This document shows positions 45,922 through 56,735 of a stretch of DNA of 64,000 bases, one piece after another. Under the pieces are notes generated by a model. It worked only from the letters and a program-made list of their open reading frames with translations. It was not told where the DNA came from and made no database searches. Positions within the stretch are counted from its first letter, which is position 1; each line of letters starts with the position of its first letter. The stretch is from Anaeramoeba flamelloides (Eukaryota > Metamonada > Anaeramoebidae). The DNA lies in contig JANTQA010000042.1 of assembly GCA_027625915.1 (NCBI GenBank), forward strand, positions 2,740,001 to 2,804,000. The letters run 5' to 3'. Position numbers and translations under genes: made by a program.

Positions 45922-47646
45922 ATGACGTACATTGACAAATTAAGCCAAGACATTCCTGAATTATCAGGTGAACTCCTTCAACTCAAAACACTTTCTGATC
46001 GAAAATTATGGCACGAATTATCTATCATTGTTGAGCAATTGTTCGATAACCCTCTTTTCTTGAATAACGAATTGATCCCTTTTTACACAAACTTTTTAAA
46101 ACAATTCGAAAACAAAATTGATCCAATAAAATTTGCTCTCTTTGCAAACACAATTTCAAAACAATACCCAAGTTTGTTTTTTATTTTTATTTTTATTTTT
46201 TTTTTCTTTTGTTATTTTGTATAGTCTGTTTAGTCATAAAAACGTTTTTAATAAAGCCATGGAAACAGGTCTATTGGCAGTTTGTTGACTATTTAAGATA
46301 ATTTTGAAAACTTTTTGTTCACACTTTATTAAGATGACTATTTGGCTTTTGTTTAAAAAATCACGAAACAAGAAAAACTTTGTTTTCTCAAATCTCATTC
46401 ATTTTGTACCATTTTTTGGGATCTATCACAAAACAGTTTATTTTCAAAATCCAATCAACCCTTTCATTAAATATTTCCCTCACCACAAAAACAATAATAA
46501 ACAATTAATAATCAACAATTAATAATCAATAATCAACAATCACAATAAAAAATAACAATAAATTCTTTAATTGCTCAACAAAGATGTGGACGAAAGAGTT
46601 TTATTTTTAGAACAATGCTTAATTACTTTAAAACAAAATCTTGAAGGAAGAATGTTGGTTAGATTTGAAATCTCAAGAAATAAATTGATGACAAATGACT
46701 TTGAATTTGTGAAAGAATTGATCGAAACAACCCAGAACATTCTAAATGAAAAGGGGACATCTTTTTTCAAAACAATTGTTCTTTCATCTTTTTATAATGT
46801 TTGCTGCTTATATTATAAGGTAAAAAACTCGTTCCTTTTTCTTTATTTTATTTTATTTTTTTTATTCACTTCCAAGAATAAATCATTACTATCGTTGTTT
46901 TAAAAAATGTGAGGACTAAAAGGGTTAAAAGGTATTACTTCAAACTGTTTGATCCACTCGAAGTATTTTCAAGTAAATTCCCTTTAAAACTCTTGGAAAT
47001 CCTTTTTTAAAGCAAATTGATAATTATTTCCAAGGATCCAAAATAAATGCCGATATATACCCTTTCAACAAAAAATAATTTTTTTTTTCATTTAACAAAT
47101 TAAATAAACAAATATATACACTTGTCAAACGAATCACTTTTTTTTACAAAAATCAATTTTGACAAAAGAATGAAGCTGTAAATTCTTCTCTTGAATTTTA
47201 CCAAAGTGGGATGTTGTTTTTAACATTTACAGATTTAGAAAAAATGACAAAAGAAGAAAAAATCCAACTTGCATTTGAACTTGGCATTGCAGCACTTTCA
47301 GATCCAAAAATATTTAGCTTTGGAGAGCTTGTTAAACATGACATCTTGATACACATGAAAGACACAGAACACGAATGGCTATATCAACTTTTGATTGCAT
47401 ACCATTCAGGTGATATGGAACGATATCAGCAAGTTATTGAGAAATATTCATCAACAATAGAAAAAAACAGTATCTTTACAGACAAATCCAAACTTTTAAA
47501 AGATAAATTAATCACATCCTGTTTGATTGAACTTATTTTCAAAAGACCTTCAAATGATAGAAACGTTAAATTCGAGGAAATTTCAAAAGCACTTAATATT
47601 TCTATTGAAGAAGTAATTTTCATTAACCTTTTCCTTCTCCCTTTCA

Positions 47647-47717
<71 letters not shown>

Positions 47718-48514
47718 ATTTTCATCTTCATTTTCTTTTTCTTTATCTTTTCCTCCTCTTTTTAATTTCTTTTTCTCCTTTTTTATTTTTGATTTCTTTT
47801 TCCCTTTTCCACTTCATTTTTCTTTTATTTCTAATTTACTTTTCAATCCGATTCATTTTTCATTTTCTTTTTCCCTTTCCTTTTTCTTTTCCTTTTTTTT
47901 TTTCTTTTCCTTTTCTTTTTCTTTATCTTTTCCTCCTCTTTTTAATTTCTTTTTCCCTTTTATTTTTTATTTCCTTTTCCTTTTCCTTTTCCTTTTCCTT
48001 TTCCTTTTCCTTTTATTTTTCCTTTTATTTTTCAATCCTTTTCCTTTTTCATTTTCACATTCCTTTTTCTTTTCCTTTTTTTTTTCTTTTCCTTTTCCCT
48101 TTTCTTTCCTTTTCCTTTTCCTTTTATTTTTCAATCTTTTTCCTTTTTCATTTTCACTTTCCTTTTTCTTTTTCTTTTAATTTCCTCTTCCTTTCCTTTT
48201 TCTTTATCTTTTCCTTTTAAAATTAATTCTCTTTCGTTCCAATTTTTTTTTCATTATTATTTTATTTTTTTATTGTTTTCTTTATATATTTTAAAAAAAA
48301 GGTTGAATTTGTTTCGATGAAAGCAATGAGCTTGGGATTATTAAAAGGAAAAATTGACCAAGTAAACAAAATCCTCCGAGTTACCTGGGTAATCACAAGA
48401 GTTTTAACAAATGAACAAATCAAGATCATGAAAAATAGATTAGGGTTATGGACTGAAAAGGTTAATGAAAAAATTTTACTTTTAGAAAATGAAACTCCTG
48501 ATCTTTTTAAATAA
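45922..48514 (+). CDS. rpn9: 26S proteasome regulatory subunit Rpn9/PSMD13, four exons
   Basis: A non-ATPase lid subunit that places Rpn10 in the 19S particle. Proposed exons are 45922-46171, 46584-46819, 47169-47612 and 48302-48514; all phases agree (1,143 nt, 380 aa; human PSMD13 is 376 aa). Exon 1 gives MTYIDKLSQDIPELSGEL and FANTISKQYP. Exon 3 gives FELGIAALSDPKIFSFGELV (compare family [20 protein letters not shown]) and ERYQQVIEKYSS. Exons 3-4 join as ALNISIEE|VEFVSMKAMSLG, then LLKGKIDQVNKILRVTWV and KNRLGLWTEKV, the winged-helix end of the PCI domain. Donors are GTTTGT, GTAAAA and GTAATT; acceptors end in AAAG. The exon 1-2 junction is the least certain: a short helix of the family could be missing or lie in the 412-bp intron. 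Confidence 0.93.
47613..48301 (+). repeat. Rpn9 intron 3, pyrimidine tract with (TTTTCG)11
   Basis: The 689-bp intron is almost pure T/C. At 47647-47712 there are eleven perfect TTTTCG units, followed by TTTTCA and degenerate TTTTCC units through about 48200. Open frames across it (poly FVFVF) are not coding: the exon phases on both sides show it is spliced out. Confidence 0.85.
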
Positions 48515-50971
48515 TTCATTTTCTTCTCTTTATCTTTTCCCAAATTTAAATTCCAATCTTTTTTTTTCAATTTTTTCAATTTTAAATCCAATATAAATTT
48601 CTTTTATTTTACTTCTTTGTTCATTCTTTTGATTTTTTTTTATTTCTCAAAACAAGAAATTATTATTATTTTATTATTTTCTTTTTTAATTTTTTTTAGA
48701 CTTTGTTTTTTTTATAAATTAATTGCCACAAAAATTAAACAATTATTATTATTGAAGAAGAGTAAATTACACTCTAAATTTCCTTTTACTTAAATTTCCA
48801 TTACGAGAATTTAAGTTAAAATCATATATTTCACGATTATTCCAGGGAAAGAGAAACCAAAATTTTCTTTATAGTTAAAAAAGAGTTTAGTTAAAAAGCA
48901 AAAACAAAAAAACAAAAAAGTAAAAATAAAAAGAAAAAAATTTAAAAAGGTTCTATAAGAAGCAATTGGTAAAAAACCAAAATTAAACCAATGCTATCTT
49001 AAATGAAGGGCACCCAAGATCACAACTGAAATACTTTTACTTGAGTTAATTTAATTTTATAATTGATCAGAAATGTTCATTTTGTTCATAGTACTTTAAT
49101 TGTTGTAGGATTATTTTTTCTTTTTGATCTGATTTGTTATAAACTCTTTGGTGTTTTTTGCCTTTTGTTTTTAATTTTTATTTTCAAGTTACTCATACTT
49201 TTGTGTTTCAGTACCCTAGTATTAGCAAGTAACCACTTGATCTTTTTCCTTTGTTACTCTTCTTTCCAATATAAAGAACTTTTGACCAGGTAAAAAAATG
49301 AAAAAAAAATATCACAAACAATTATTTTTGAGAAGCAAATAATGAAATAATCAATTCGTTGAAGATATCAAAAATTCTATTAGAAATTAAAAAAACTTTC
49401 GAAAACAATATTTTGTAGAAATTATTTCCCAATTGTATTGAATAATAAAAAAAAAAATTATTTGATGTTTATTTTTCAAGTTTTAAAATAATGCTTTTTT
49501 TGAGAAAATTTTGCAATAATCTTTTATCATAATTTGAAGTAAAAATATAACTCCAAAAATGAATAAAAAACTAAAATTGTATAACATTAATTTGGCTGAA
49601 TTTTCTTCACCATATATAAACTTATGAATAAAATTACATTTTTTTTCAATATGAAAGAAACAGTATTAATAAAATAATTCAAAAAATTAAAATATTTTTG
49701 TCTAGAAGATAAGAAAAATCACTAAAAAATAGTATATTTTTTCAAAAATAACAAAAATATTTACACAAAACAACCACATCCAATCGAAAAGATTAAAGAA
49801 GATTTATAATAAAAAGACTAAACAATTTAATTCTTTAAATACTCAGTGAAATTTTCTTATTTTTAATTAATGCGTGAGGAAAAATTTCTTTATATTGGGT
49901 AAGAGATTTATAAATTTTATGATCAGGTGATTACTTGCTAATACGGGGAGTTTACGAATGAAAAGAATTAGTAACTTGAAAAAGAATAAGTACAAGGAAA
50001 AAATACCAAAGGCTTAAAAAACAAGATCAACTAGAAATTGGAAATAATCAGCATAAAACAACCACATATCCCCTAGATAATATTTTTGAAAATCTACTAA
50101 AGATAAAAATTTATTTTTTTATATTATCCAAAAATACATTTTTGCAAGAAAATCAACTGATAGCTGAGTTTTTACACTTTTTTTTTTAAATAAAATGATA
50201 TAGCTTCCACAAAGAAACAGGTATATTATTAAATTTCAAAATTAGTCAAATTACAATTTTTCATATTTTTGAAGAGTTTTTTGATAATTATTATCAATAT
50301 GAAAGTTTTTCTTGATTTTAATCATTGGTATGAAAGTTTTTAATATTTTATTATAATTGTGGAAGGAAAAATCAAAAATATTAATTTGTGGTTAGTCGTA
50401 TTTTATTACTTAAATTGATGAAAATTCAAAAGTTGAAATCATCAATACTCAATATTTTTAAAAATTTGTTAGATATTCAATTAAAACAAAAAAATTCAGG
50501 GAAAATTTTTTACCCTTAAAACAAGAAAAAATGTAACAAAAGATGGTTACTTCAAGAAGTAAATCATTTTGCCTGTTCATGTAAATGACTAGATCAAATT
50601 TTAGTCTCTGGAGGTTTTGGAGAATTAAATAATTACACCATTTAGAAAAGGCTTTTCATACTGTTATTTCAATAATAAATGGGAAAATCTTTTCACTTCC
50701 TTTTCCTTCTTTTTCTTTTCCAATAAATTTTCATAAGAATATAAATTGAAATTTGAGATCTTTGATTATTATTTTATTGTGTTCCATAATAAATTGTGGG
50801 TTGATCTACGATTGTGTACAAAATCCTAAAATAAAGATTATGAATAATTGAACAACATGAAAATATCTTGTATTTAAATTTTAAATACCACCTCTCAAAA
50901 AATAGATTAATTTTTTAACATTTTTTGTAATTTTATTCTTTTTCAACAAATACTCTTCTTTGTTAATCAAA
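48515..50971. other. Intergenic stretch with a large inverted repeat
   Basis: Apart from the inverted-repeat pair at 49090-50060 only AT-rich DNA is seen. The 76-codon ORF at 49063-49293 lies on the left arm and is F/L-rich, so I do not call it. Confidence 0.4.
49090..50060. repeat. Inverted-repeat (foldback) element, family G
   Basis: Arms of about 130 bp: 49110-49241 contains TCAAGTTACTCATACTTTTG and ATTAGCAAGTAACCACTTGA. 49921-50050 contains the inverse, TCAGGTGATTACTTGCTAAT and AGTAACTTGAAAAAG. They are separated by about 680 bp without a clear ORF. Confidence 0.5.
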
Positions 50972-51466
50972 ATGTCTTATGAAAATTTTATGGGTGGTAA
51001 ATTAAATTTAAAAGTACCACTGCCTAAAAGGGTGTCAAAATCGAGAGCAAGAAGGAGAAGAAAGAAAAAAAAATTAGAGAGGTTAAACCAGATTATTATC
51101 AATAACCCTGAAATCTTAAAACACTTGGACGATCCAGACATTGATCCTGAAAAGCAAAAAAAGATTTTAAGTTTATTAAGCACCGAAGATGGAAGGAAAT
51201 CTTTATTAAATTCAAAAGATCTCAACAAAGATAATGAAAAAGAAAAAGAAAAAGAAAAAGAAGAAGATAAAGAAGAAGATCAAGATCAAGAAAGTAAAGA
51301 ACAAATTGAACTTACAGAAACTGAAAAAAGATTTAAGCACTCACGAAAGAACAATTTAAAAAACAGACTTTTTGAATCAGCAAAATTGTCTCACCGTGAA
51401 AAGGTTTCGAAATATAATGAAAAATTAGAAAAGCAAAGCGACTTTTTTGATCTTCAAAAAGTATAA
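50972..51466 (+). CDS. FAM32A homologue, spliceosome-associated factor
   Basis: FAM32A is a metazoan C*-stage spliceosome factor whose C-terminal peptide reaches the active site and promotes exon ligation. The single-exon frame gives a 164-aa protein from ATG 50972; the upstream TTG extension is not needed. MSYENFMGGKLNLKVPLPKR aligns with the family start YEQVQKGPLKLKG and is followed by an Arg/Lys block, RARRRRKKKK. The C-terminus TETEKRFKHSRKNNLKNRLF, then ESAKLSHREKVSKYNEKLEK and FFDLQKV matches the family end (TPAQAAFEKMQEKR...KTHKQRVEDFNRHL...IPKV), including the final aromatic-x-x-x-KV. A species-specific Glu/Lys/Asp-rich insert (about residues 85-115) accounts for the extra length over the 112-aa human protein. 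It is probably nuclear. Confidence 0.85.
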   Translation: MSYENFMGGKLNLKVPLPKRVSKSRARRRRKKKKLERLNQIIINNPEILKHLDDPDIDPEKQKKILSLLSTEDGRKSLLNSKDLNKDNEKEKEKEKEEDKEEDQDQESKEQIELTETEKRFKHSRKNNLKNRLFESAKLSHREKVSKYNEKLEKQSDFFDLQKV

Positions 51467-51729
51467 AAGTCACTTATGATTTTAACTCTGCATTTTGAAT
51501 TTTTACAAAAAGAAAATATTGTAAAAAAAAACAAAAACAAATTGTGCAAGTTATTCTAGCATTACCACTGTTGGTGTTTAATCAAAACACACTTATTTCT
51601 CAAAAATAAAATTTGTCTTTTGTATTTTAATAACCATCTTTATATTTTCAGAAAAATAATAGATCTTTAAAGTAAAAGAAACAAAAACAAAAACAAAAAC
51701 AATCACCCAATTCTTGTTGTGAAACTTAT

Positions 51730-52140
51730 TTGTTCATTCTGTCATTTTCCAAGTAAATACCTAAATATTTAATCTTTTGATAAATCTTGTGAAATTTCTG
51801 TTTTGTCTTTATTAGGTTTTAATCCAAATTTGACAATTATTACATTTATTAAATTTAATTTTTGATTTATTTGATTAATCTCCCCTTTTATAATTAAAAT
51901 TCAATCATCTGCAAACATTTGACAATGATCAGGTAATGGTATTATTTTTAATAAAAGAAAATGTGAAATTAGAACAAATATTGTCCGTGATAATGGATCC
52001 CCTTGGAATATACCAAGCCCTTCTCCTTGATAATATTTTAATAAAAATGGTTTTGATAATTTTATTTTCAATAAATTTTTTGATTGTTTTTCTAATTATT
52101 TTAAAACTAATTGAACCAAAAGAAAAATAACTTTTTTAAT
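51730..52140 (-). mobile_element. LINE reverse-transcriptase scrap
   Basis: The minus strand shows a decayed form of the same RT region as at 2890-3160: CTGCAAACATTTG (the FADD neighbourhood) at 51909 and GGATCCCCTTGGAA (QGDPLS box) at 51996. Both ends are lost. It lies 270 bp 3' of FAM32A. Confidence 0.7.
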
Positions 52141-52429
52141 GTAAATTTTACTATAAGATGTAATTATACCAAAATTCTAATTCAGATATTTAATTGTAAA
52201 ATCATACATTCTATAAATTATAATAGTAATTTCAAATTACATTGATTTAAAATTAATTTATTTTGAATATTTAATTTTTTTAATTTATTTTGAATAATTA
52301 ATCTCTCATTTCCATAGCAAGTACATAATAATGAAAGGTGATAAATATTTTCTATTAATCCCTAATTTCATGTTTTTTTTACATAAATAATAAATTTATT
52401 TTGGATTTTATATATATATATATATATAT

Positions 52430-52655
52430 ATAATAATATCTATTTAAGAATTATAATCCTTAAATTTAAAAAAAATTATCAGGTGCTAAGTGAGGGAAAA
52501 TGTTATTTTGTTTCTTAGATGATTGAACCTCTATTAAAATTACTATTAAATTAAGAGAGATCAGATAAGAATTAAAATAACATTTTCCTCACACTAAACA
52601 CTATATTATATTTTTTTTCAAATTTCAGGGATTGTAGACCCTACAGAAGTAGGTA
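52430..52655. repeat. Foldback element, family B (copy 2), compact
   Basis: Left arm with GTGAGGGAAAATGTTATTTT and right arm with AAAATAACATTTTCCTCAC (52572-52592) pair nearly perfectly over about 30 bp. The similarity continues outwards through ATAATCC...AAATTT to about 90 bp per arm. The loop is only about 35 bp. The adjoining 52650-52890 is shared with 32680-32920. An (AT)n run precedes it at 52411-52432. Confidence 0.65.
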
Positions 52656-53306
52656 CATGTAAAATTTGAAAAATTTGAATTGTTTCTACATTGCTGAAAA
52701 AAAGTTTTATAGGTATCAATGGGATATTGGTACTTTGAAATTAAATACCCATTTACTTTATATGCGAAAAGAATTAAAGTAGATCAGAGTTAAGTCTATT
52801 GAATTTTGCAATTTTTGGGAAGATTTTTATTTTATTTTGTTTTTTGATTTTATAAAATATATTTTAAATCTCGAAATGTGTTAGTTTTGAATTATGACTC
52901 TTTGATCTTTTTGAGATCTCAAAGAGTTTTTTTCCATTTTTTTCATATATAAAATGAGTTGTTTTTTATCTTTAGAATTTTACAAAATCCTTTTACTCTG
53001 TCAAATTTAGAGGGTTATAAGGTAATCACAAATCAGAATAAATCTAATCATTGGGATTAAATTGGTTTATGTAACTAAATAAACCAATTTATTTCTAAAT
53101 TGAAGAAATTTAACCCGATGAAAATTTAAAATAATAAACAAGTAATTTTTTATTATAATTTGAAAATTTATTATAAATTCCTAAATTCTTTATTACTTTG
53201 TTTTTGAGAAAACAAGATTTCAAAACTTTTAAAAAAAATTAATAAAAAAAACAATTCCATTAAGACATTTTTGATAAAAAAATTCAATTAATCAAAAAAA
53301 AAAAAA

Positions 53307-53644
53307 ATGCCCAATTATACCAACCCAACAATAATGTTCAAACCCAAGTGTATACTGGACATTTTAGAAAGTAAATCTGATTAAAATAACTTCATTTAGG
53401 TTTCAAATCGCTTGGGTTAGTATCAAATATTCCCAGTTTTTTTGTTTCTCTCTAGTTATTTCAATTAATTTCAGTTTATTTCGGATCTAATCATGAATAT
53501 GTTGACCAGTTCTTGGAATCATTTTTTATACCCGTAACCCCCTTCAAAACACTCGAAACAATAGAGGAGGAATATAAAAAACTTTCAAATGTGAATTTGG
53601 AAAAGTTAAAAAACAGTTTAAATTCTTTCAAATTCTTGTTTTAA
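53307..53644 (+). CDS. Small unassigned two-exon gene
   Basis: Exon 1 (53307-53370) reads MPNYTNPTIMFKPKCILDIL. A GTAAAT donor and a TTAATTTCAG acceptor (53465-53474) give a 104-bp intron in matching phase. Exon 2 (53475-53644) reads YFGSNHEYVDQFLESFFIPV, then TPFKTLETIEEEYKKLSNV and a stop. Exon 2 has clear coding composition; the link to exon 1 is tentative. The predicted protein is 77 aa. I do not recognise it; it may also be the tail of a decayed larger gene. Confidence 0.4.
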
Positions 53645-54864
53645 TCACTGTATTGGAGAGATACACAAATTAAGCAGAAATATACAATTCTCTTTTTGTA
53701 ATATAAATTTAAATTTATAAAACCTATAATAAAAGTAATTCAAAAAAAAAAAAAATAAAAAAACAAATAAAATTCTATTCAATAATATCTCTTTCTTCAT
53801 TAGTAAAAAATAATAAGATAATATCAAAGTAAAAAATTATAAAATTAATCAGAATTCAAAAGCTTTAAATAAATTAAAAACAAAAATTTGTAACTCTAAT
53901 TATCATGAATTATTACACTGTTCAATGTTTGAAAGTAAAAAAAAAACTAATTCAAAAAAATAAAAAATTAAAATTTTTTATTTAATATTCAATGATATTA
54001 GAGTTATTGATCAAGTTTCACAATTTTTAAAATGATAAAATTTACTAATTTATTGAATAGATTTTATTATGTAAAAAAAAAAAATTCAATAAAATGTACA
54101 ATTTATGTAAAAAACACAAAATTATGGAATAATAGGAAATATTTATCACTTTTTATGATTATACACTAATTATGAAAATGATAGATTAAATATTCAAAAT
54201 AAATTAAAAAAAAATAAATTTTAATAAATTAATTAAAAACCAATATGATTTAAAATTACTATAATAATCTTGAAATCTATGAAATTCCAATAAAATCCCT
54301 GAATTAGAATTTAAGTATAATTACACCTAATATTAAAGTTTACTTTTCTTCAATAATCATAATAATAATACAAATTATTTATTGTTATTTTTTATTTGTA
54401 CTTTTTTTTTATTGTTCTTGAACAATATATTTATTAGTGATGATAAAGTTGATAAGTTGAGATACAGTCAATCCAAAGCTACCGTGAAATTTTATCAATA
54501 TCAAAATTTGAGTGTTGATATAAATTTTTAAAAAGTTCCATTGAGAATAATAAAGTTCATATTGAAAAAAAAAATCTTAAATGAGCCAATATTCAAGAAT
54601 TTTTTCTGATTTTCAAAAAATAAATTTTCAGAATCCTAAATAACTCTAAACATCAACAAATTATAAAGAAACAAAATAAAATTTCCTCTGTAAAAAATGA
54701 ATTTATTTTCCGATCACATTAGAAGAATGTTTTTTATATCAACTGAAATATGGAAAAAAACTTTCAATATAAGTTTTCTTATCCTCATATTCTTAGATTT
54801 TGAAATTATATCAACATCAAAATTTGATATTGAAAATAATTCACCGTAGCCTTGGAACAGCTGT
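53645..54864. other. AT-rich intergenic stretch
   Basis: No gene seen. The 89-codon frame at 54714-54983 spans the edge of the duplicated arm and is not conserved in the other arm. Confidence 0.4.
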
Positions 54865-56735
54865 ATTTTTAAAATTAAAAACAAAGTAATCTTATCTAAA
54901 ATGTGAAAATCGAAACCAAAATAGACACACATACACACACTCCTAACGATATAATCTAAAAAACAATTAGATTTAAAATTCATGATTCATAATTATAAAA
55001 TATTTGGTAAACAAATAATAAAATATTGTATTGTCTTTATTTTTATTATCAGAATGATATTACATTAAAAATACAGTCTTTATTTGTTTGGAAATTTTTT
55101 TTGGAAATGATCTTTTAATGAGAAATTTGAGTGAACTTTTAATTGTTTTAAAGCTTTGAATAATTCTTTACATGATTTTTTATCATCAATGTCTTCAATT
55201 ATTTCTCCGTTGTAGATATGTTTTCTTAAAATTTTCCATATTTTTAGGCTAATTCCAGTTTGGTCTGTCAGTTTTTCAATTTCTTGATTTTGTTTTTTTG
55301 AAAATAACTTTTCAAAATATCCAAATCTTGCAATTAAAAAGATTTTATGAAAATATATTTCTTCGTTTTCAACAATCAAACACAAATCATGTGTTTGACT
55401 GTTCAACATTTCATTTAAATCATTTTTAAGTTTTTTGTACTGAAACAGCTTCTTTGGGATGTCAATCTTTGAATTCTTCCAAATCTTGTTGAATTGAGTG
55501 TAATTAGATTTACTCAATCCACAATAAGTATTTTTCAAAACAAATTTGGCTTCTTGTAAAGGTAATTCAAAAAGAATTTGTTTTAAATTCTCAAAGTGTT
55601 CTTCTCCTAATCTTTGTTCCAAAAAGATTCGGTGACATCCTATTTTTTGATTTCCATTGTTGACTTCAAATTGATAATCAATGAGGATTTGTTTTTCAAA
55701 TAAATTCTCAAGATCTTCAAGAAGATCCTGAGGTAAATTGTCTGCTTTTCCTTCAAGGTGGAAAGTAATAATTTTTTCAAATAATGGAACCAAATTATCA
55801 GTCTTGGCAGAGCTTTCAACAAAATATGCTCCAATTTCTTCAGCAAATTCTTCTCCTTCTTTTGTGGTCACTTGTCTTTCATTTTCAAGATCTTTTTTGT
55901 TTCCAATAACAATAATCGAATATTCTTTTTCTTCAGGGGCAACTCTCATAAGATCCATATATTTTTCATCTTTTAAAAATTGAAAAGATGATTGATCAGT
56001 GATTGAATAAACCAGAAGAAATATATTGGTCTCTTTTATATAGTCCATACGAAAAGTCTCATATTCTTCACCACACCCAGTATCTAAAATGTCCAATCTA
56101 TATTCTTTTTTCATTTACTGTGAAATGTCTTCGATATGAATCTTCTATTGTAGGATCGTAATCTTCTACAAAAAAGTTTTGGATAAATTTGATGATGGTT
56201 GCTGATTTCCCACTCCCTCCTTGGCCCATAGTAGTGATTGAGATTTTGATTATTATTCATTTGAAGAAATATTTTTTAATTCGGAAAAAAAAGAATTTTT
56301 GAAAAAATGAAAAGTGAAAAAGATTTTTTGTTTTTTCAAAAAAATGTTTGGAATTTGTTGTATAATTTTTTTTAGTTTAAATTTTTTTCTTCTTCACCTT
56401 ATTTCTTCTTTATAGCCAACATTTTTGAAAGAAAAGTCGCAAATTCAAAATTATTTATCTTTTTGGAAACTAATTGACCAAGTTTTTAGAATTTACATAA
56501 AAACAAAATCAAAAATCTAAATGAATTAATATAATACTTTTCTCTCAGTAAGTTTAATTTAACCAAAAGATTTCTGGTTTGGGAATTAAGTCAAAAGTAA
56601 TTGGCAAACAAATAATTTTTTTTTATTTTTAGAAACTATCCTGATTTAAGCTCAATTGTGTTGATTTTAGGAGTTTTGATAAACAAAAAACCCTTATTTG
56701 GGACTTTGTAATTTCACAAATTGACAGGTTTTAAT
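54865..56735. repeat. Inverted segmental duplication, left arm
   Basis: The reverse complement aligns with 60390-62263 through the upstream non-coding region, the Ras-BTB-BTB coding region and about 200 bp of 3' flank. Shared marks include the CCAGAAATCTTTTGGTTAAAT type motif (56560-56580 and 60541-60560) and GAGCTTAA(A/...) near 56650 and 60465. The spacer between arms is about 3.65 kb. Confidence 0.85.
55080..56260 (-). pseudogene. Ras-BTB-BTB gene, left copy, decayed at the GTPase end and at the CaaX
   Basis: The homologous start ATG is at 56260-56258. Relative to the right copy there is one base missing within the first 12 codons, so the P-loop text GQGGSGKSATIIKFIQNFF lies in another frame than the ATG. 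There is one extra A in the A-run near 56120, after which the long frame (344 aa, from an internal ATG at 56114) opens. The G3 region reads DTGCGEEYETFRMDYIK: the Ras-like EEYETF text survives, but DTAG is spoiled. NKKD, SAK and both BTB modules are intact. The end is frameshifted to KKFPNK, so the CaaX box is lost. The BTB half is almost identical to the right copy (about 9 differences in about 200 residues), whereas the GTPase part differs far more. It might still make a BTB-only protein. Confidence 0.75.

Noticed and set aside
47211-47765. Long frame with a poly (FV) tail after the Rpn9 coding text
   Set aside because: The tail is read-through of the TTTTCG intron. The GTAATT donor after 47612 and exon 4 at 48302 restore the family C-terminus in phase.
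47789-48220. 143-codon F/S/P-rich frame
   Set aside because: Pure pyrimidine intron sequence; it reads open only because T/C triplets lack stops.
49063-49293. Hydrophobic 76-codon ORF (possible membrane protein)
   Set aside because: It lies on one arm of an inverted repeat and its F/L/I richness follows from T-rich DNA.
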